DNA of 64,000 bases. Origin: Helicoverpa zea (taxonomy: Eukaryota > Arthropoda > Insecta > Lepidoptera > Noctuidae). Under the pieces are notes generated by a model. It did no database searches. It saw only the letters and a list, made by a program, of their open reading frames with translations, and was not told the origin of the DNA. Of the stretch, positions 35,801 through 50,800 are shown one piece after another. Positions within the stretch are counted from its first letter, which is position 1. Each line of letters starts with the position of its first letter. The DNA is taken from positions 7,982,098 to 8,046,097 of the forward strand of contig NC_061476.1 in the NCBI RefSeq assembly GCF_022581195.2, written 5' to 3'. The position numbers and the translations under genes were made by a program.

Positions 35801-38800
35801 TTACCTAAATAATTTTCTAAGAACATAGCATTAAGTAGGATAATGGTCTATTTGTTTGCCAAATTACATCCAAATCCGTTTAACCGTTTCAGTATGATTG
35901 ACGCACGTACATAATAAATATTTATGTGTGATAAAGTATGATTCATTCGGAAGTATTTTGTTATAATCTAGTGTCAACCCTGTTAAAAAGGTCAAGTTAT
36001 AATATGATAACTGGGGTTTGTTATTCTTATTTTAGGTAGATGTAACCACCTGCCAAAAGAATGTGTTGTATCCTACTCAAAAAAATATACACCGTGACTT
36101 TTTAGTCGTCTTACAAAGGTGGTCCACTCCTCAATCTATCCGACATAAAATACCACTAGACACGATTATTAATTTTATAGCTTTACTTAATTAAGATAAT
36201 AGGTGCAAAGAAAAATACTGAAAAAAAAATGTTTACGTATCAAACGGTAGAAGGTACAAGATTCGGGCAGCGCTCACAACAGGGTGTTCTTATAATCTAC
36301 GTCATGCATCATAATAATGAATTAATTTTTATTTTTAAATTATTCAAATCTCATAAATATATATATATATATATATTTTATATGAACGTTTACTATAGTC
36401 ATTGGATACATGAAGTGGGCTGCCGTTGTAAGACGACTAAAAAGTCACGGTGTATAGATGAACTGTCTAGCTTACATAAGTTATTCTGATAAGAAAGTTA
36501 TATTACTGCCAAAATTCGTCCAGAATTTTAACGTGAAAGATTTACCAAATATACAGACATAACCATGCACCCTTCGCATTTTCAATCATTTACTTAGGAG
36601 CGTCAAACTTTTACTGACTAAAATCAACCTACTTATGTTCCTTCCATTTTGTGGTTCAGACCCACGGTAACTCTTACAAAAGAAATCCTCAATAATCCTT
36701 GCATATTTAACTTTGTTGTCATGAACTTTTATAACCCACAAAGGTAAATAAAAAAACAATATGTACCAAGGCTGTCCCAAGTACTTCATATCTTAAGTTT
36801 ATTCACTCTAACAATATAGTACACTAGTAGATATAAATATAAACAAACAGACTCGTGACATTATTATTATTAATAATAACAATAACACATAAATAATATC
36901 ATATGACCGTTATCTGTAGCGAAAGTGATAATTACAAATCAAAGTGCAAGTTAATTATTGGTTAGCTATATGAACCGTGGTATGTCTAGTGGGTTCTAAG
37001 TCACGTGAAAGGCTGTTATACATTTTAAGTTATCTTCAATCGTATAGAAAACCAATAAATTACTTAAAACTTAGGGACTTCCGTTTAAGATGCTGTGCCG
37101 ACCGCTAAAATTGGAGTAAGGGCATGGGATGATGAATTAAATCGGGTTTTGAATACAAATATGTTTTTTTTTTGTATTTTAAAGAACTGTCAAAACCATT
37201 AGTTATGATGGTTACATAATGGAATCCAAAGAGATTCAATTAAATTTAAAGCTCTTTGTATCTGCAACTTGTAGGTACCTCATCGATATCAATAAGCTTT
37301 TTTCATCCTTAGAGTAGTTGCCAAAATCACAAGTTCATTAACGTCCATCTCTTATAAGGCAATAATCAAATAACGTGGTATGGGCATGTGATGAGACTGT
37401 GTGAAACGCATGCTACAAAGAGTGTGCTAAGTATGAATGTGGAAGGATGGAGAGGCAGAAGTAGACCGAGGAAAAGATGGATTGATTGCCTGAAAGAGGA
37501 CATGAAACAGAAGGGAGTGGATGTAAGTATGACGTCTGACAGAGAGGAATGGAAGAAAAAGACATGTTGCGCCGTCCCCAAATGACTTGGGAACAGGGCA
37601 GGAAGATGATGATGAATCAAATAAATATGTAGATAAGTAATAAATAGAAACATTACTAACAAGTACACAATAAAAATAAAATCTATTCATATGGAACGGT
37701 AATGAAACCATTAAGTAACCAATAAAACAATCACATAATGATCTATTTACGTTAACACGTGCAGTTTCCTACAAGCCACACTAGAAGGAATGATCTTGAT
37801 CTAAATATCTAACAAATGATCGCCGATGAGTTAATTATGGGCTGCTGATGTAAAACTTGTCGGAAGTCGTGACATGGCTTGTATAGAGAAATCATGCTTC
37901 ATTGTCTGTAGCAAGGAGATATAAGACAAAGAGGGAAAATTGTACGTCTGTCTGTCTGTTTCGAAAGTCTATTAAAAATATTTCTTCTTGCTGCGATTTT
38001 TTCTTCAGATTTAGGCTCGGATCCTTAATCATCCGGAACTTGAAAGTGTATTTAAAACCTAAAATGTGTAATTAAGAGATCCTACTATTATAAATGCTAG
38101 AAAAGGCACCCTTTAGTTAAATATTGACGAAATATTAAATATTACGAACTACCAGATAAATCGCCAAAACCGTACTATTCAGAATTGAGATCATAACTTA
38201 CCTACATGTATATATTTTTTTATTCCTTCCACAAACCTTATTCAAACTTGCTGTCTTTGAAATTAACTTCCATAAATGTTAACCTTACCAAATTTAATGT
38301 AAATGGCTCATAACCCTTTTCGTTCTTGAAACGTAACTGATGATATCTCTTGAAGGCATGATTCTGGGTCGATTCGACCCACGCGTGTCATTATGGCACA
38401 TTATGAGAAATTTATTGATAAGGATACCTTCATTGTTATACATTTTAAGGGCATTTGGAAAGGACATTTTTCTTCCAAAAAATCCTATTTTATATCCTAT
38501 TTTTTTGAGATGGTTGGAGTTTGCCATCTACCTATATAAAATAATAGTAGCTAGGATAATTGGGAGGGCACGTGAAAGCGGCGTCCAAGTATGTAGTTAA
38601 AATTCCATCTTCTCTTGTTATATGACAAAACCTGTAGGTCACTCGATGAGAAGATCAGGGAACAAGAACTAGTTCCTCTAGAATACAGGAATCGCGGGAA
38701 ACAGCTACTTAACAAATAAACATTATCAGGGTTCCACAAATGCTGAAAAACCTCGTAGAATGCCCTTATGATGACTCAGACAATAAGGATTTCCTTAAGG

Positions 38801-41800
38801 AATACGGAACCCATTTACCTAGTTAAGATTGTCTAAACAGGATAGCTGGTCGGTAATCCTTTGCGGCAGCGAATTCTAGCACGCAATCTTCTAAGGTTAA
38901 TGTCATTGCTGTAGGTACTGTCAAGTCAATAATTTATGAATAGCTTTAGTAAATGGTAATTAATAGGTTGTTTTAAAACTAATTAGTCAGATTTATAACA
39001 ACTTGTCATGAAAACTCAGAAGCCGCAAACATTGTTCGTCAGCATATTTCGCTATTTAATTAGGAAAGTGAAAATAATGTGAAACCGCGCCCGCTTCCTG
39101 AATTAACTATTTTCTTCATCCTTACCTATAACTACTACTTCGTATAATTACTACCTAAGCTTCTTCAGGGTCACATTTGTCTAATTTTTTACCATTTTTA
39201 ATTTCATATCAAACCAGTTGTTTGAGTATGATCACGTAACACTTAATCAAACGAACAATTGTATGATTTTTGCAAATTACGATTCCAAGTAAAACGGCTG
39301 CGTAGAACCCACTAAAACCTGATCCTAACAAACACAAAGAAGGACTCCTTTAACCACGACATCCCGAAACTCCACACCTTATCCCTTTGTAACGAAACAC
39401 GATCAAATAAGATACCATTCTTGGCCAGTTCACGCGAGCCAATTGGCGTAAATTGTGAAATTTACTCCATCAGACAGTATTTCCTTCCTCCCACGGTCCA
39501 GCAATTGCGTAATAGCTAAGAATTAGTCCAGGTGTTGCGTTTAATGGTTTGCAACTTGATTCCCAGGATGTGGTGTCCGGTAGACCTGGGTAAGTGTGTG
39601 AAGCTACTGGTCAAGAAGCCCGATTATGTGGTATGATTGATCACTTTAATCTAACGTTTCAGTATCCTGCTTTCATCCCTATTTTTTTCTTGTTGGCTGT
39701 CATGCCACAAGCAACCATGTCGTCTTTGACACAATCGTCCATCTTTGTTTGTTCCTTTTCCCTAATATGTCCACATCCATGTTCAGGTCCTTTCACGTCG
39801 TTTTCTTCCTATTAAAATTGCTGTTAAATAGGCATGATGACAAATTTTTAAATTCCTTTGTATGATGTAGGTATACGTCTATTTTATATGAAAAATTATT
39901 AATTTTAAGAAAATGCGAAGATTTTTTATCAAATAATTGCATTTTTCTCTGTCCACTTTGAATCCGGCGCGAAAACGCTTGTCAGTGTCATGGTGTCACT
40001 TGTGACGTCACGACTGAAATTACAAGACGCAAGTAAACAACGCTCGTGCAATAATTAAGTTTTTTGTGTTATTAAATATGAATTCGAAAGGGCATAGGAG
40101 TTGTGGGGTCACTGGGGGACCAAGTAAGAACACATCCAAAACAACTCCTGATAAGTTATTTGTGTACGTTCCTCACAATAAAAAAATACGAAACAAGTGG
40201 CTTAAACTTGCAAGGCGAGATTCAAAAGCAATATTGCCCAGGGTACAACTTTATTTTTGTGAAGATCACTTTGATGTAAGTTATTACGTAGTTCTCTAGA
40301 TTCTAGCATAGTTTATAATGTAAATAACTATTTCGAGGTTAGGTTTCATCTCTCATTGTGTTTTAATTAAACTAGTATACTTACATGGAAGTTTTTACAT
40401 TTCTAAATTCAGCTGAACAAAAATCTTGATTTGATGCCAAAAACTTTCCCAGCATTATGATATCAATTCTAGGCAAATTAGCGCTGTTTGCCTTGATAAA
40501 TCCGGGCTCCATAACTCGTGTTATAAACAATTAATTAATTAAAAACAAAGATCGCAGTGGAAGTTCACAATAACGAAATGTGACGTTCGCGCGCTTTCGC
40601 GCGAGTTGTTTTGAGAAATGACGTCACGAGCTCTGATTGGTGTTCAAGATATCATGGCGGATTGCCTTATTTCGTAATTTTATTTTATAAAAATACATAT
40701 TAATCACATTATTAATAAAGAAAACAATGCGCGTTTTATATTCCAAGCTTCAAGTTTAATTTAATAAATATATTATTTTAATGATTTTTGATTACTGTCA
40801 TCATGCCTATTACCACAGGCTAAGGGAAATCTTCCAGTGTGGCGGTAGTCTACGGAGGATTTACCACACTCTGCAAACTACCGCATTCATCACTCTTTCC
40901 TTTCCTTTTCCAGATAGAAAGAATTGACGACATCCAGCTAAAGTAGTGGCCTTATGATTTTTTATAAGATTGAATATTTTGGCCCAGATGTAACTGATGG
41001 CACTTCTAACAATTTAATTTCTTACAAACAAACTTAATACTGGACTAGAAGTTCTAGTAAGTTGATGACCTAGGTAGTGATCTCGTCCGGTAATGTTAAC
41101 AATCGTGGGCTAATGTAATCGTGTTAGTTAAATGAAGCTGCTTGCTGTAATACTGTGGGAACTAGGTACTTGGCTAAACTGGGGGACTACTCATAACTTA
41201 TCATTTTTGTATGAGAACTGGACTTACACCTCTTTAGGTAGATGATCATGTAACCACTAGATGCCTTAGCCTTCCCATTTCCCGTCTTCCAACTTGTTCT
41301 TCAGCTTCATGGCCTGAATTTATCCTTTTGTCCATTAGCTCTTGTTTCCTGATAATGCTTGCGGAATATCCATTCCCAGAAACATTACTTTTGCTTTCGA
41401 AGCTAACGATTGAACGGAATTGGCGGGTCAAAAAAAGGATGATGGGTAAAATTGGCCGGTATATCCAATAAAAACGATTCGCATATCAAATGATAGCTTA
41501 TACCCTAAGCTTCATTTTTTATTATGGGCAAAACATTGTAAACCACCGGAGAACGAAGATATGACACTTGATAGCATAGGACAGCCTAAGGACTTGAACC
41601 ACTTCATTTTGTATGGGAGGGATGTTTAAGTACATTATTATTGTCAATAATTGTCAGAACGAGTCGCAGAAGGTGTCTGTGCCCATATTTTCCAAGTTTA
41701 TTGAAAAAAAAAAGATTATTTAGCATTTAGTATTTACAACGTATGGTGTACGTATTCCGCCGTTCTGGTGAGTCTAACCGGCATAACCAATGAAAACCAT

Positions 41801-44800
41801 TTGCATATCAAATGATAGCTCATATCCTAAGCTTCATTTTTTATTATGGGCAAAACATTGTGAACCACCGGAGAACGATGATATGACACTTGGTAGCGTA
41901 GGACAGCGTATGGACTTGAAACCCTTCATTTTGTATGGGAGAGATGTTTAAGTGCCATTATTATTGTCCATATTAGTCAGGGCGTATCACACAAGGTGTC
42001 TGTGCCCATATTTTCTAAGGTTATAAAAAAGATTATTTAGCAGGTATTACCTATTTACAACGTATGGTGTACGTACTCCACCGTTCTGGTGGCTCTAACC
42101 GGCATAACCAATAAAAACAATTCGCATATCAAATGATAGCTGATACCCTAAGTTTTATTTTTTATTATGGGCAAAACATTGTAAACCACCGGAGAACGAA
42201 GATATGACACTTGATAGCATAGGACAGCCTAAGGACTTGAACCACTTCATTTTGTATGGGAGGGATGTTTAAGTGCATTATATTATTGTCAATAATTGTC
42301 AGAACGAGTCGCAGAAGGTGTCTGTGCCCATATTTTTCAAGTTTATTGAAAAAAAAAAAGATTATATCAAATGATAGCTAAATGATAGCATATCCTAAGC
42401 TTCATTTTTTATTATGGGCAAAACATTGTGAACCACCGGAGAACGAAGATATGACACTTGGTAGCGTGGCACAGCGTATGGACTTGAAACACTTCATTTT
42501 GTATGGGAGAGATGTTTAAGTGCCATTATTATTGCCAATATCAGTCAGGACGTATCACAGAAGGTGCATGTGTCCATATTAAAAAAAATACAGGCAGCAT
42601 TCACAACATAAGGTGTACGTATTCCGCCGTTTCAGTGAGTCAAACGGGCATAACCAATAATATCCATTTGCACATCAAATGATAGCTTATACCCTAAACT
42701 TCAATTTTTGTTATGGGTGGAACATTGTTAACCACTGGGGAAGGAATATATCAGTCCTGTAAGCCTACGACTGCCTATGGAATTAAACCACTTTGGCACG
42801 TATGGTATATAAAGAAAACCTACCTATCTTCTTATTATAAATAACGTAGCTTTTCCACCACTGAAAGATTTTTCAAATCAGTTCAGTCAAGTCCGTAGCC
42901 CATTTCATGCAAATACTTGTCGTGAGTACTTGCATGACATCATCTAATGGCCAGGATAATACATCTTGCTTTGAAATATAATCCTATGGAATTGGAGGTG
43001 TGCTGGCATCAAGCTATCATCATCAATGACTGTCGACTGTCCTGGCTAACAAGCCTGATGTGCCATATGATGAGAACTCTGTGAAAGCTGATAAACAACT
43101 TAAATAACTTTAGTCTAAGAATACTGATTAAACCCCTCATTTATCTTTGCGGACCTGACCACCCGTGCGGTTTTTTTAATATATTATTATATTCAAAGAT
43201 AGAGTGATTGAAGAGGTAGGTTTGTATGTGTAATAACATCCGTTAAATAGTGAGTAAATTCTGTTTTCCCGTGCGAAGCTGGGGTGGGTCGCTACTTTTC
43301 TAATAACTCGACAACCCAAGGCCGACTATCCTGGTGCCGCAGAACGAGGAAATGCTATCTCCAATAATGGAAATAGTATACGGTGGTAGAAGTAAAAGTT
43401 TTTATGTTTTGTTTTGCTATTAAAACAATTATGCGTAGTTAAGACCGATTTTTATTGATAGTCTACCCTAGGCTTATTTAAAAAAGTGATAAGTTGACGA
43501 AAATACATCATACAATGAATTTTTCTAGTATGGATTTTATTTTAAACAAAAAAAATCGGTGCAAAAAGTATAACTCTTTTGTGCCCGACTGTACTTATTT
43601 CCGGTAGATTCTTGACATGAACCGTTTTATTTCAGTAACTATAGGGTATAAGCAATAATATAATATTCATTAGAACTTTATTGGTTATCAGGCCAGGGTT
43701 CATACAAAATTGCCCATCATCCTTTAATCAATTTTTTGTCATTCAAAATATACGCTATACATTAAAATATACGCTATACATTAAAAAAACAGTACTAGGT
43801 CCATTATTGTGTAACAATACTATAAATATAGACTTTCAAGGATAATATTAACCATTCTTTTTGTGGTCAACTTTAACTAGATATAATGCAAACAGTAAAT
43901 TGTTTAGCATAACCGCAGAAATCAATACTTTAGGAAATAAATGTACGTATTTATAGATTTTTCTCGGCTTGATAACCGCGACACGCGTAATGTGGGAGCA
44001 AACAGATATAACCTGAGATTCCTCTTAAATCAGGAATATTTATTTGAATACTTTTTAGCACGCATTCTTCATTCTTCTTCTCATATGGCTACTGGTTTGT
44101 CTGAATGATATTAAAATAATTAAAACTGCTCAACTTTTCAGGTATTCAAATTAAACTCGGTGTACCAGTACTTTACATCAATACGATTAACTCTGATGAT
44201 GGTATATCTACAGCTATATTTTTCCTTGCACTGAAAAGCAGTTATGGAATCAAATAATTTATTTAAGATATAATAAATAATTTATATAGAAATATACAAT
44301 CAAGGTATCAACTGTCCTTATTTTATTACAAGTCTGTAGCAATCTTTTTAAATATATGATGTAATGGACTCCATATATGTAACTTGCTAAGGGGATCCAC
44401 CATATCGTACGTATATCAGTCAGGCAGGTAGTTTAATTTCTTAATTATTTCTAATATTAAACTGCCAGGTAATGCTTCCTTATCTGATTTCAAATAACGG
44501 AAAACATATATTTTCTTGAGCTATTTGCAGATTTTCTCAGTAAGATTATGCTGTCACTGTACCTATAATTATTTATTTACGAATGCTTTGAAATTACGAC
44601 GATATGAATCACCTTACTAGGTTACAGGTTACCTTACCAGGTTCTTAATTATGTAAAATATATTATCGTGGTTTCGCCCACTTCCTGGGAGAACCAATTT
44701 TTGCAACTGGATAAAATAAAGCCTAAGTTTTTTGTCAGGCTCTAGACTATCTGAAAACCTTTAATTTCAATCGGTTGAGTATTTTTGGCGTGACAGTCCA

Positions 44801-47800
44801 AAAGAGTGACAAAGTTGCTTTCGCAGTTTTAAATTAAGAAGGATTGTAGGTATTTGGCCAAATTTTAGTGTTGACAAAATGTCAAGATATGACACATAAA
44901 ATTAATTATGACGTTATTTTAATGAAGTTTCTGTTCTATTTTACATAATTGAACTATATAATAATACAACTTAGTCACACATCTTTATTTTCTGGATGGT
45001 CTAAAGATGAACACCATCATTTGGCCATCACTTCAAGTAGCGTAACATTACAATGATTACTCAAAACATTTTAATCCTAATGTACTCACTAATGTAAATT
45101 ATTCTACCATTTGTCGTCTGAATATTCAGTCATGTGATAGATTACCATAATATTCACATAAAACGCTCGTTTATAAACAGATTATTTACATAACTCACGT
45201 ATGTATGTCCGTTTGTATAATTTCAACTATTATCTAAATTGTAAGGTGATGAGGATAAATCTTGGTTTAAGCGAGGATCGTGGTTTTGTGTTTAAGGACT
45301 AACTAGGCTAGTCTACTTCATCGTCTGTCTTGCCTTTTCCCAATTATGTTGGGGTCGGCTTCCAGTCTACCAGTATGCAGCTGAGTACCAGTGTTTCGTG
45401 ATGCAATTTAAGTAGCAAGCAAAAAAATTCAAGAGCAGCTACATTCAGATTCGTAATTAATTCACCATCCTTATTCATCATCTGTCTAACGTTTTTACCA
45501 AACATGTTGCAGTCGGCTCCCGGCCTGACCTGATGCAACAGAGTACAAGTGTTTTATATGGAACTATTGCCAATCTGACCTCCTCAACCCAGTTACCTGG
45601 TCAACCCGATGCCACTTGGTGCCCCTGCTACTTTAGTTATCATAAATGGCGAGTGAATTTATAATTTGCCATCTTTCTAGCTGTCTTCTTTCACATAGCC
45701 CCTTTATTTTTAACACATCTATTTAATCCCATCCACGTAAATTATATCCTCGTTTGCAACAATCCTAATGCTAAGCTCGTGACTTCAGACTTATCCGTGT
45801 CCGTTCAGACGTAAGACCGGTTGCGCAAGAGTCTGTTGTTGTGCAAACATGTGTGAGATTTCATTAGCCGATACTGATCTTGATCATGGTGTTTATTTAT
45901 GGTCATTAGGTTATTTACTTTGCATTACATTGATTATTCTATTAACCTTTCGTGTGTTTTAGACGTGGATCCACACGAGACACAATAAATTTTCATTTTC
46001 ATTTTGTAACTGTGGCTTTCATTTGAACATCTTTGGCAGTCGTTACGGGTAGTCAAAAGCCAGTAAGTTGTACAACCAGTCTTACCTAGGGGTATTCGGT
46101 TACCCGGGTAACTGAGTTGCGGAAATCAGGTAGGCAGTCGCTCCTTGTAACACACTGGTATAGTAAGTTCAACTCAGTCTTGCGCGCGGCCTTATGTGTG
46201 GGTAACCCTTGTACATACACAGTGACTTTGTGTGCGTGACAAGAGGTACAGTCGGGTACAAATGATGAATTTTCGGATTCGCTACTCTCACCAAGGTAAA
46301 TTATAAATTTTGACTCCATGTCAAAATGTCTATAGTATTTTTCTTTTTTCTTTTGTACATGTCGGCAAGTATTACCCAACATCCCTTCATCAATATGACT
46401 TAAACGTTCATTTATGAGTTTCATTATTTCCGTCTTATTTTGGTCGACATTATGCGAAGCAATATTATTTTTTAAAATTCTTACATTATTATACTAGATT
46501 ATACGTTTTTTTACAATCTTAGTCCACACTTTTATTTATTGTCCGCGTACCCCGAGATCTAGAAAATATGTAAGGAGTATTTAATTGATCTTAGATATTT
46601 CACCTCATTTATTTCTTAGATACTGTCAACGTCAATTTGAAAAAACTTATGAGAAAATAATGAAAAACTGTAAAATGTAATAATAAAAAGCTTTGAATGT
46701 TGTTTCATTTTTTGAAACGCTACCTGACTCCTTAAACATTTTCTCCGTGAAGAACTAGACATTTTCGTAAACGACTGTACCCATAACAAAAAGCGATAAG
46801 AACACGTCATGCTCGGACGACGTCACTGTCACACGAATGAAAGTTGTATATTTACAAGCCGACGCACACATAGGGCCGCGCGCAAATCTGAGTTGAACTA
46901 TCTATACTCAGCTGCATGCGGTAAGACTGGAAGGCGACCTCAACATAGTTGGGAAAAGGTTAGGCAGAGACTTGTGCTCTTTCAAATGCACTTAAGCGTT
47001 TGAAATATATTTTAGGAGTAATCGTAAGTAGTGTAAATAAATCGTTGTCAAGGATCATGCACTTATTTAAAAATAAAAATGCCATAAATTATCAATTTGG
47101 TTCCAAATACAGTTTTATTACAAATCCAGGGTTTTTTACCAATATTATGTTCTGGTCAGGGTTGTGTGCTCTCAAGCTTTTCTCTCGGGGTCATTGACAC
47201 TGGCTCGTGACGTCACTTGCGCGGGCGCAGTTGCAGTTTTCTTCTTACAACCTTGGTACAACAAGTTTAACTACTTGTTATGCAATGCAGAGCTTATTCA
47301 TGAATTTATTGCATGCTTTTTTATTGTTGTTATTTATAATTTTTTTGAATCGAGAGTTTTTGTCGTGATTTATGTAGGTTAAAGAAATATAAGTAAAAAT
47401 ATACTCTGGCTATAAAAAATGCTCTTTACTTTAAAAGAGCTATAAGCTAGCTATCTTCCAGCAAAGTCATTTGGGTCATATTGAGTATCTATTACTCCCT
47501 ATGAAACACATAAGATGCACGGTTTTTGAATAAATGTGAATCTTTTGTTACATTTTGTTCAGAGTGATGGCAAATAATTTGGATTTTGCATTTCTAGTGC
47601 TATGTACCCAGGGATGGAGAATAGATATCTTACGACAAGAATATATTTACTTGGGTAGACTGATTTCAAACTTTTCTTAAGTGTAATTGACGAAATATTT
47701 CTAGGATTCGAGACAATGATAATGACGACATTAGATTTAGCCGCTAGGATAACTGAAGATAATTCATTTTTTTCGTTCATACATACGATTAATTTTAAAA

Positions 47801-50800
47801 GAGGATAAACAATTTTCCTACACACAATCCCTGACATAAATTCTTGAGCATACACTACCGTGCAATAAAAAGGTAACAGCGACTGTTTACAGTAGATTTT
47901 CATGCAGTAAGTGTACGGAAGGATAAACGGCTTAAGATAAATATTGCTTGCGTAGAAAATCACGTGAACCAAGGCTCTCGTTATGGTAAAGTTTGCACAG
48001 ATTAAGATTATCGAGCGCACTGATTTTCACATATTTGTTGTGGAGATAACGGTGTAGGTGTATTACGTATGTTTAAGGCTATTGTTAGATGAAGGAAGTT
48101 GGTTTATTCTAGGTAATTGTAAGAGCTATATAATATGGAATATTATGTCATCGCAATTATGGTCAAAATACTTATGTAGACTACCTATAACTAAACGGTT
48201 TTTAACGAAAAAGTTGGATAACCATCAACAATCCTTAGTTGACAAACTGTTTAGTTAAACTCAATATTTAAGTTTCAAAAATTCTCTACTTATAAAAAAT
48301 CTCAGAATCATCAAGTTGTTTATAGCAATTGTCAAAGAGTACCATCATCAGAAAATAGCCCAGCATCTCCAGGAATTCCATACAAACCTACGTAAAAACA
48401 TATGCATTTACACAGAGACTATAAATAGTGCATCCCACGCATCTTGACCACTAATTACGGTTTTAATTTATAGTAACACGTAACGGGTATTATTAGGATT
48501 CGTTCAGTTCGCTCCCGTCCTCTTTGCACTAGATTTCTCTTGATTACTTCAGATTTTATACTGCGTCGCACTTTGTATTAGAATTTTATTAGGAACAGTC
48601 TTGTTCTGATTTTTACAGCTTTGTTTGTTAGAAGTCGGCTAGTAGTAACTTTGTGATAGTCACTTCTGCGCATGCAAGACAAATTTCGGAGTTATGTTTA
48701 ATAGCAAATTAAGTTCTGAAGTTCCTTTCTTAGGTGTAATCCAGTTTCGATTCTTATTTAGGTTTAATCATCAAAATGGACTGAACAGTGAAAAGTATAA
48801 GGTACTCCAAAGCACTTTCGTGTCTTTATTTGAAAATATGTTTTCTCCCCTATAGTTTTGTAACAGAGCTGAGTTGAGATCTTTCCATAAGGACTCACAA
48901 AAAAACGTAGCCAAAAGTTAAGAAAAACCGGCTCAATAAAAGATGTTTCCCCAAAATTACCGATTGCATAAACAGTAAATAAACATGGATATAATACCTA
49001 TATGCAGTATCATCTTTCCACATATGGTCATTGGTCAAACAGGTTCATGACAGCCTCCATGTCACGATGACCCGTCCCTTAAGGTGGTGGACCCAACCTG
49101 CAAGAAAACAAGTTTTCGCTCCGAAAAATGTTCGATAATTTAATTTTTGGGTTTATCGTCATCAGGTCGTACGCTGTCTTTTTCGGGGTCAGCATTTTGA
49201 GTTTTGAAGTTCTTAATATCTTTTTGAATCTGGTGAATTGTTCAAGAATGTCATTAGTCGAGTCCATATTATGTGTCCACCCTATAAAATTAGCCACCCG
49301 TAGAACATATCAAATGCAAATAAAGTATTGAGTATTAAAGTATCTTAGATTTAGAACATGGACAGCTAAAAAAGAATCACATATTTGCAAAAAAAAAAAA
49401 ACAAGGATAAGGATTCAGAAATTCTATAAAATTATTTCAAAAGACATTCAGTATGATTAGAAGTTCTAAGCTTCCAGGTGCCTTGTCATCCAACAAATAT
49501 TTTATGTAATAATATAATTTACAGCAGCTAGATAATCCATGGCCCATTTTCAGAGGAGTATCGTTCAATGCCATTGCTACTCGCTAATTATGCCACTTAG
49601 CGCTTTGAAACGGCCGAACTACTAGGTCAATTTGGATAAACCTTTACTATATAGTTAATATTTCCTGTAAACTTGATTCTTTCCTTGTTTATATGAAATT
49701 CAATTGAAATATGCCTTTTTACTGGTATCAAAAGAGCAGGGTAGATAAAAAGTAAACTTGGTGTTCCATCCATCTTCTTTTCAGATTGATTGTTTTACAC
49801 TCAACCTCATTACGATCTTAGCTACAAGAAATATAAGAATTTATTCGTCTCTTTTTAATTTAAACCGACATTTGCCTTTCCCAAAATAAAATATACTTTT
49901 CCCAAATCTGGTCCACAGATTCGGAAGAGCTTTTTCTATTTCTATTTTTTTTTTTAATTTCACTACAAGTATCTGCTTATCCATATCTGCTTACCGAAAA
50001 TCAAGTACTTCCTATAAACGAAAAAAACCAGTGGCGTTCCACTTAGCGCCTTGAGATGTCTCAAAGATAACTTTTGTAAAACTTATCATTTACATATGTT
50101 ATTGTCATGTCGCCTTGTAATTGATCAAAATATTAGTAGGACACGGAAAATACGTGATTTTGTACCTAGATAAATAAGGTTGGTTGATAACTACCTGGTT
50201 TTTGGGAGATAAGCAATTGTATTTGTTTTGATTTGGCACTTATCTGAGGATTAATGTTATGAATGTGAGTCAGGCGCGGATTTGTGTTCGTCAAGTTAAG
50301 GAATTTTACCAAAGTATTTATGTAGACTTTGCTCTGTCTGTTTGTCATACTGAAATCGAAAAAGATTAAATATTCTAGAAGACTGAAAATTATTGAGAGT
50401 CATTTTATCTGCTACATGAAGCCTGTATGATTCAAGAACATTTTAACCAAGCTTGTTGTTCGCTAAAATATACACTCTGTATTCAATCTCTACTGTTTAT
50501 GAATTCGCCCTTCAAAAGGTTTAGGCCAAGATTAGCAGCCCATAAATTCCTTAGTACTAAAAACTCAAATATTGATATTTTCCGATCTACCTATCTTGGG
50601 TCAACACGAGATTATCTGATAGCTACAGCAAACAGAGCCTGGATTCAAGGCTGTATTACAGTAATTAGTAATTAGCTTTACAGTATTTTTACTTTCTTTG
50701 TCGATAGCAGTTGCTTTGGCAATGTAGTTAGTTAAGGAAGTTTGATTGTAAATGAAATTGATATGGAGTCAGAGTTGGAACGGATTGTTGAAAAGGGTAA

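Noticed and set aside
47559..48020. 153-codon minus-strand ORF in ClC-a intron 1
   Set aside because: Hydrophobic, AT-driven stretches without any recognised family, no start context, no partner exons.
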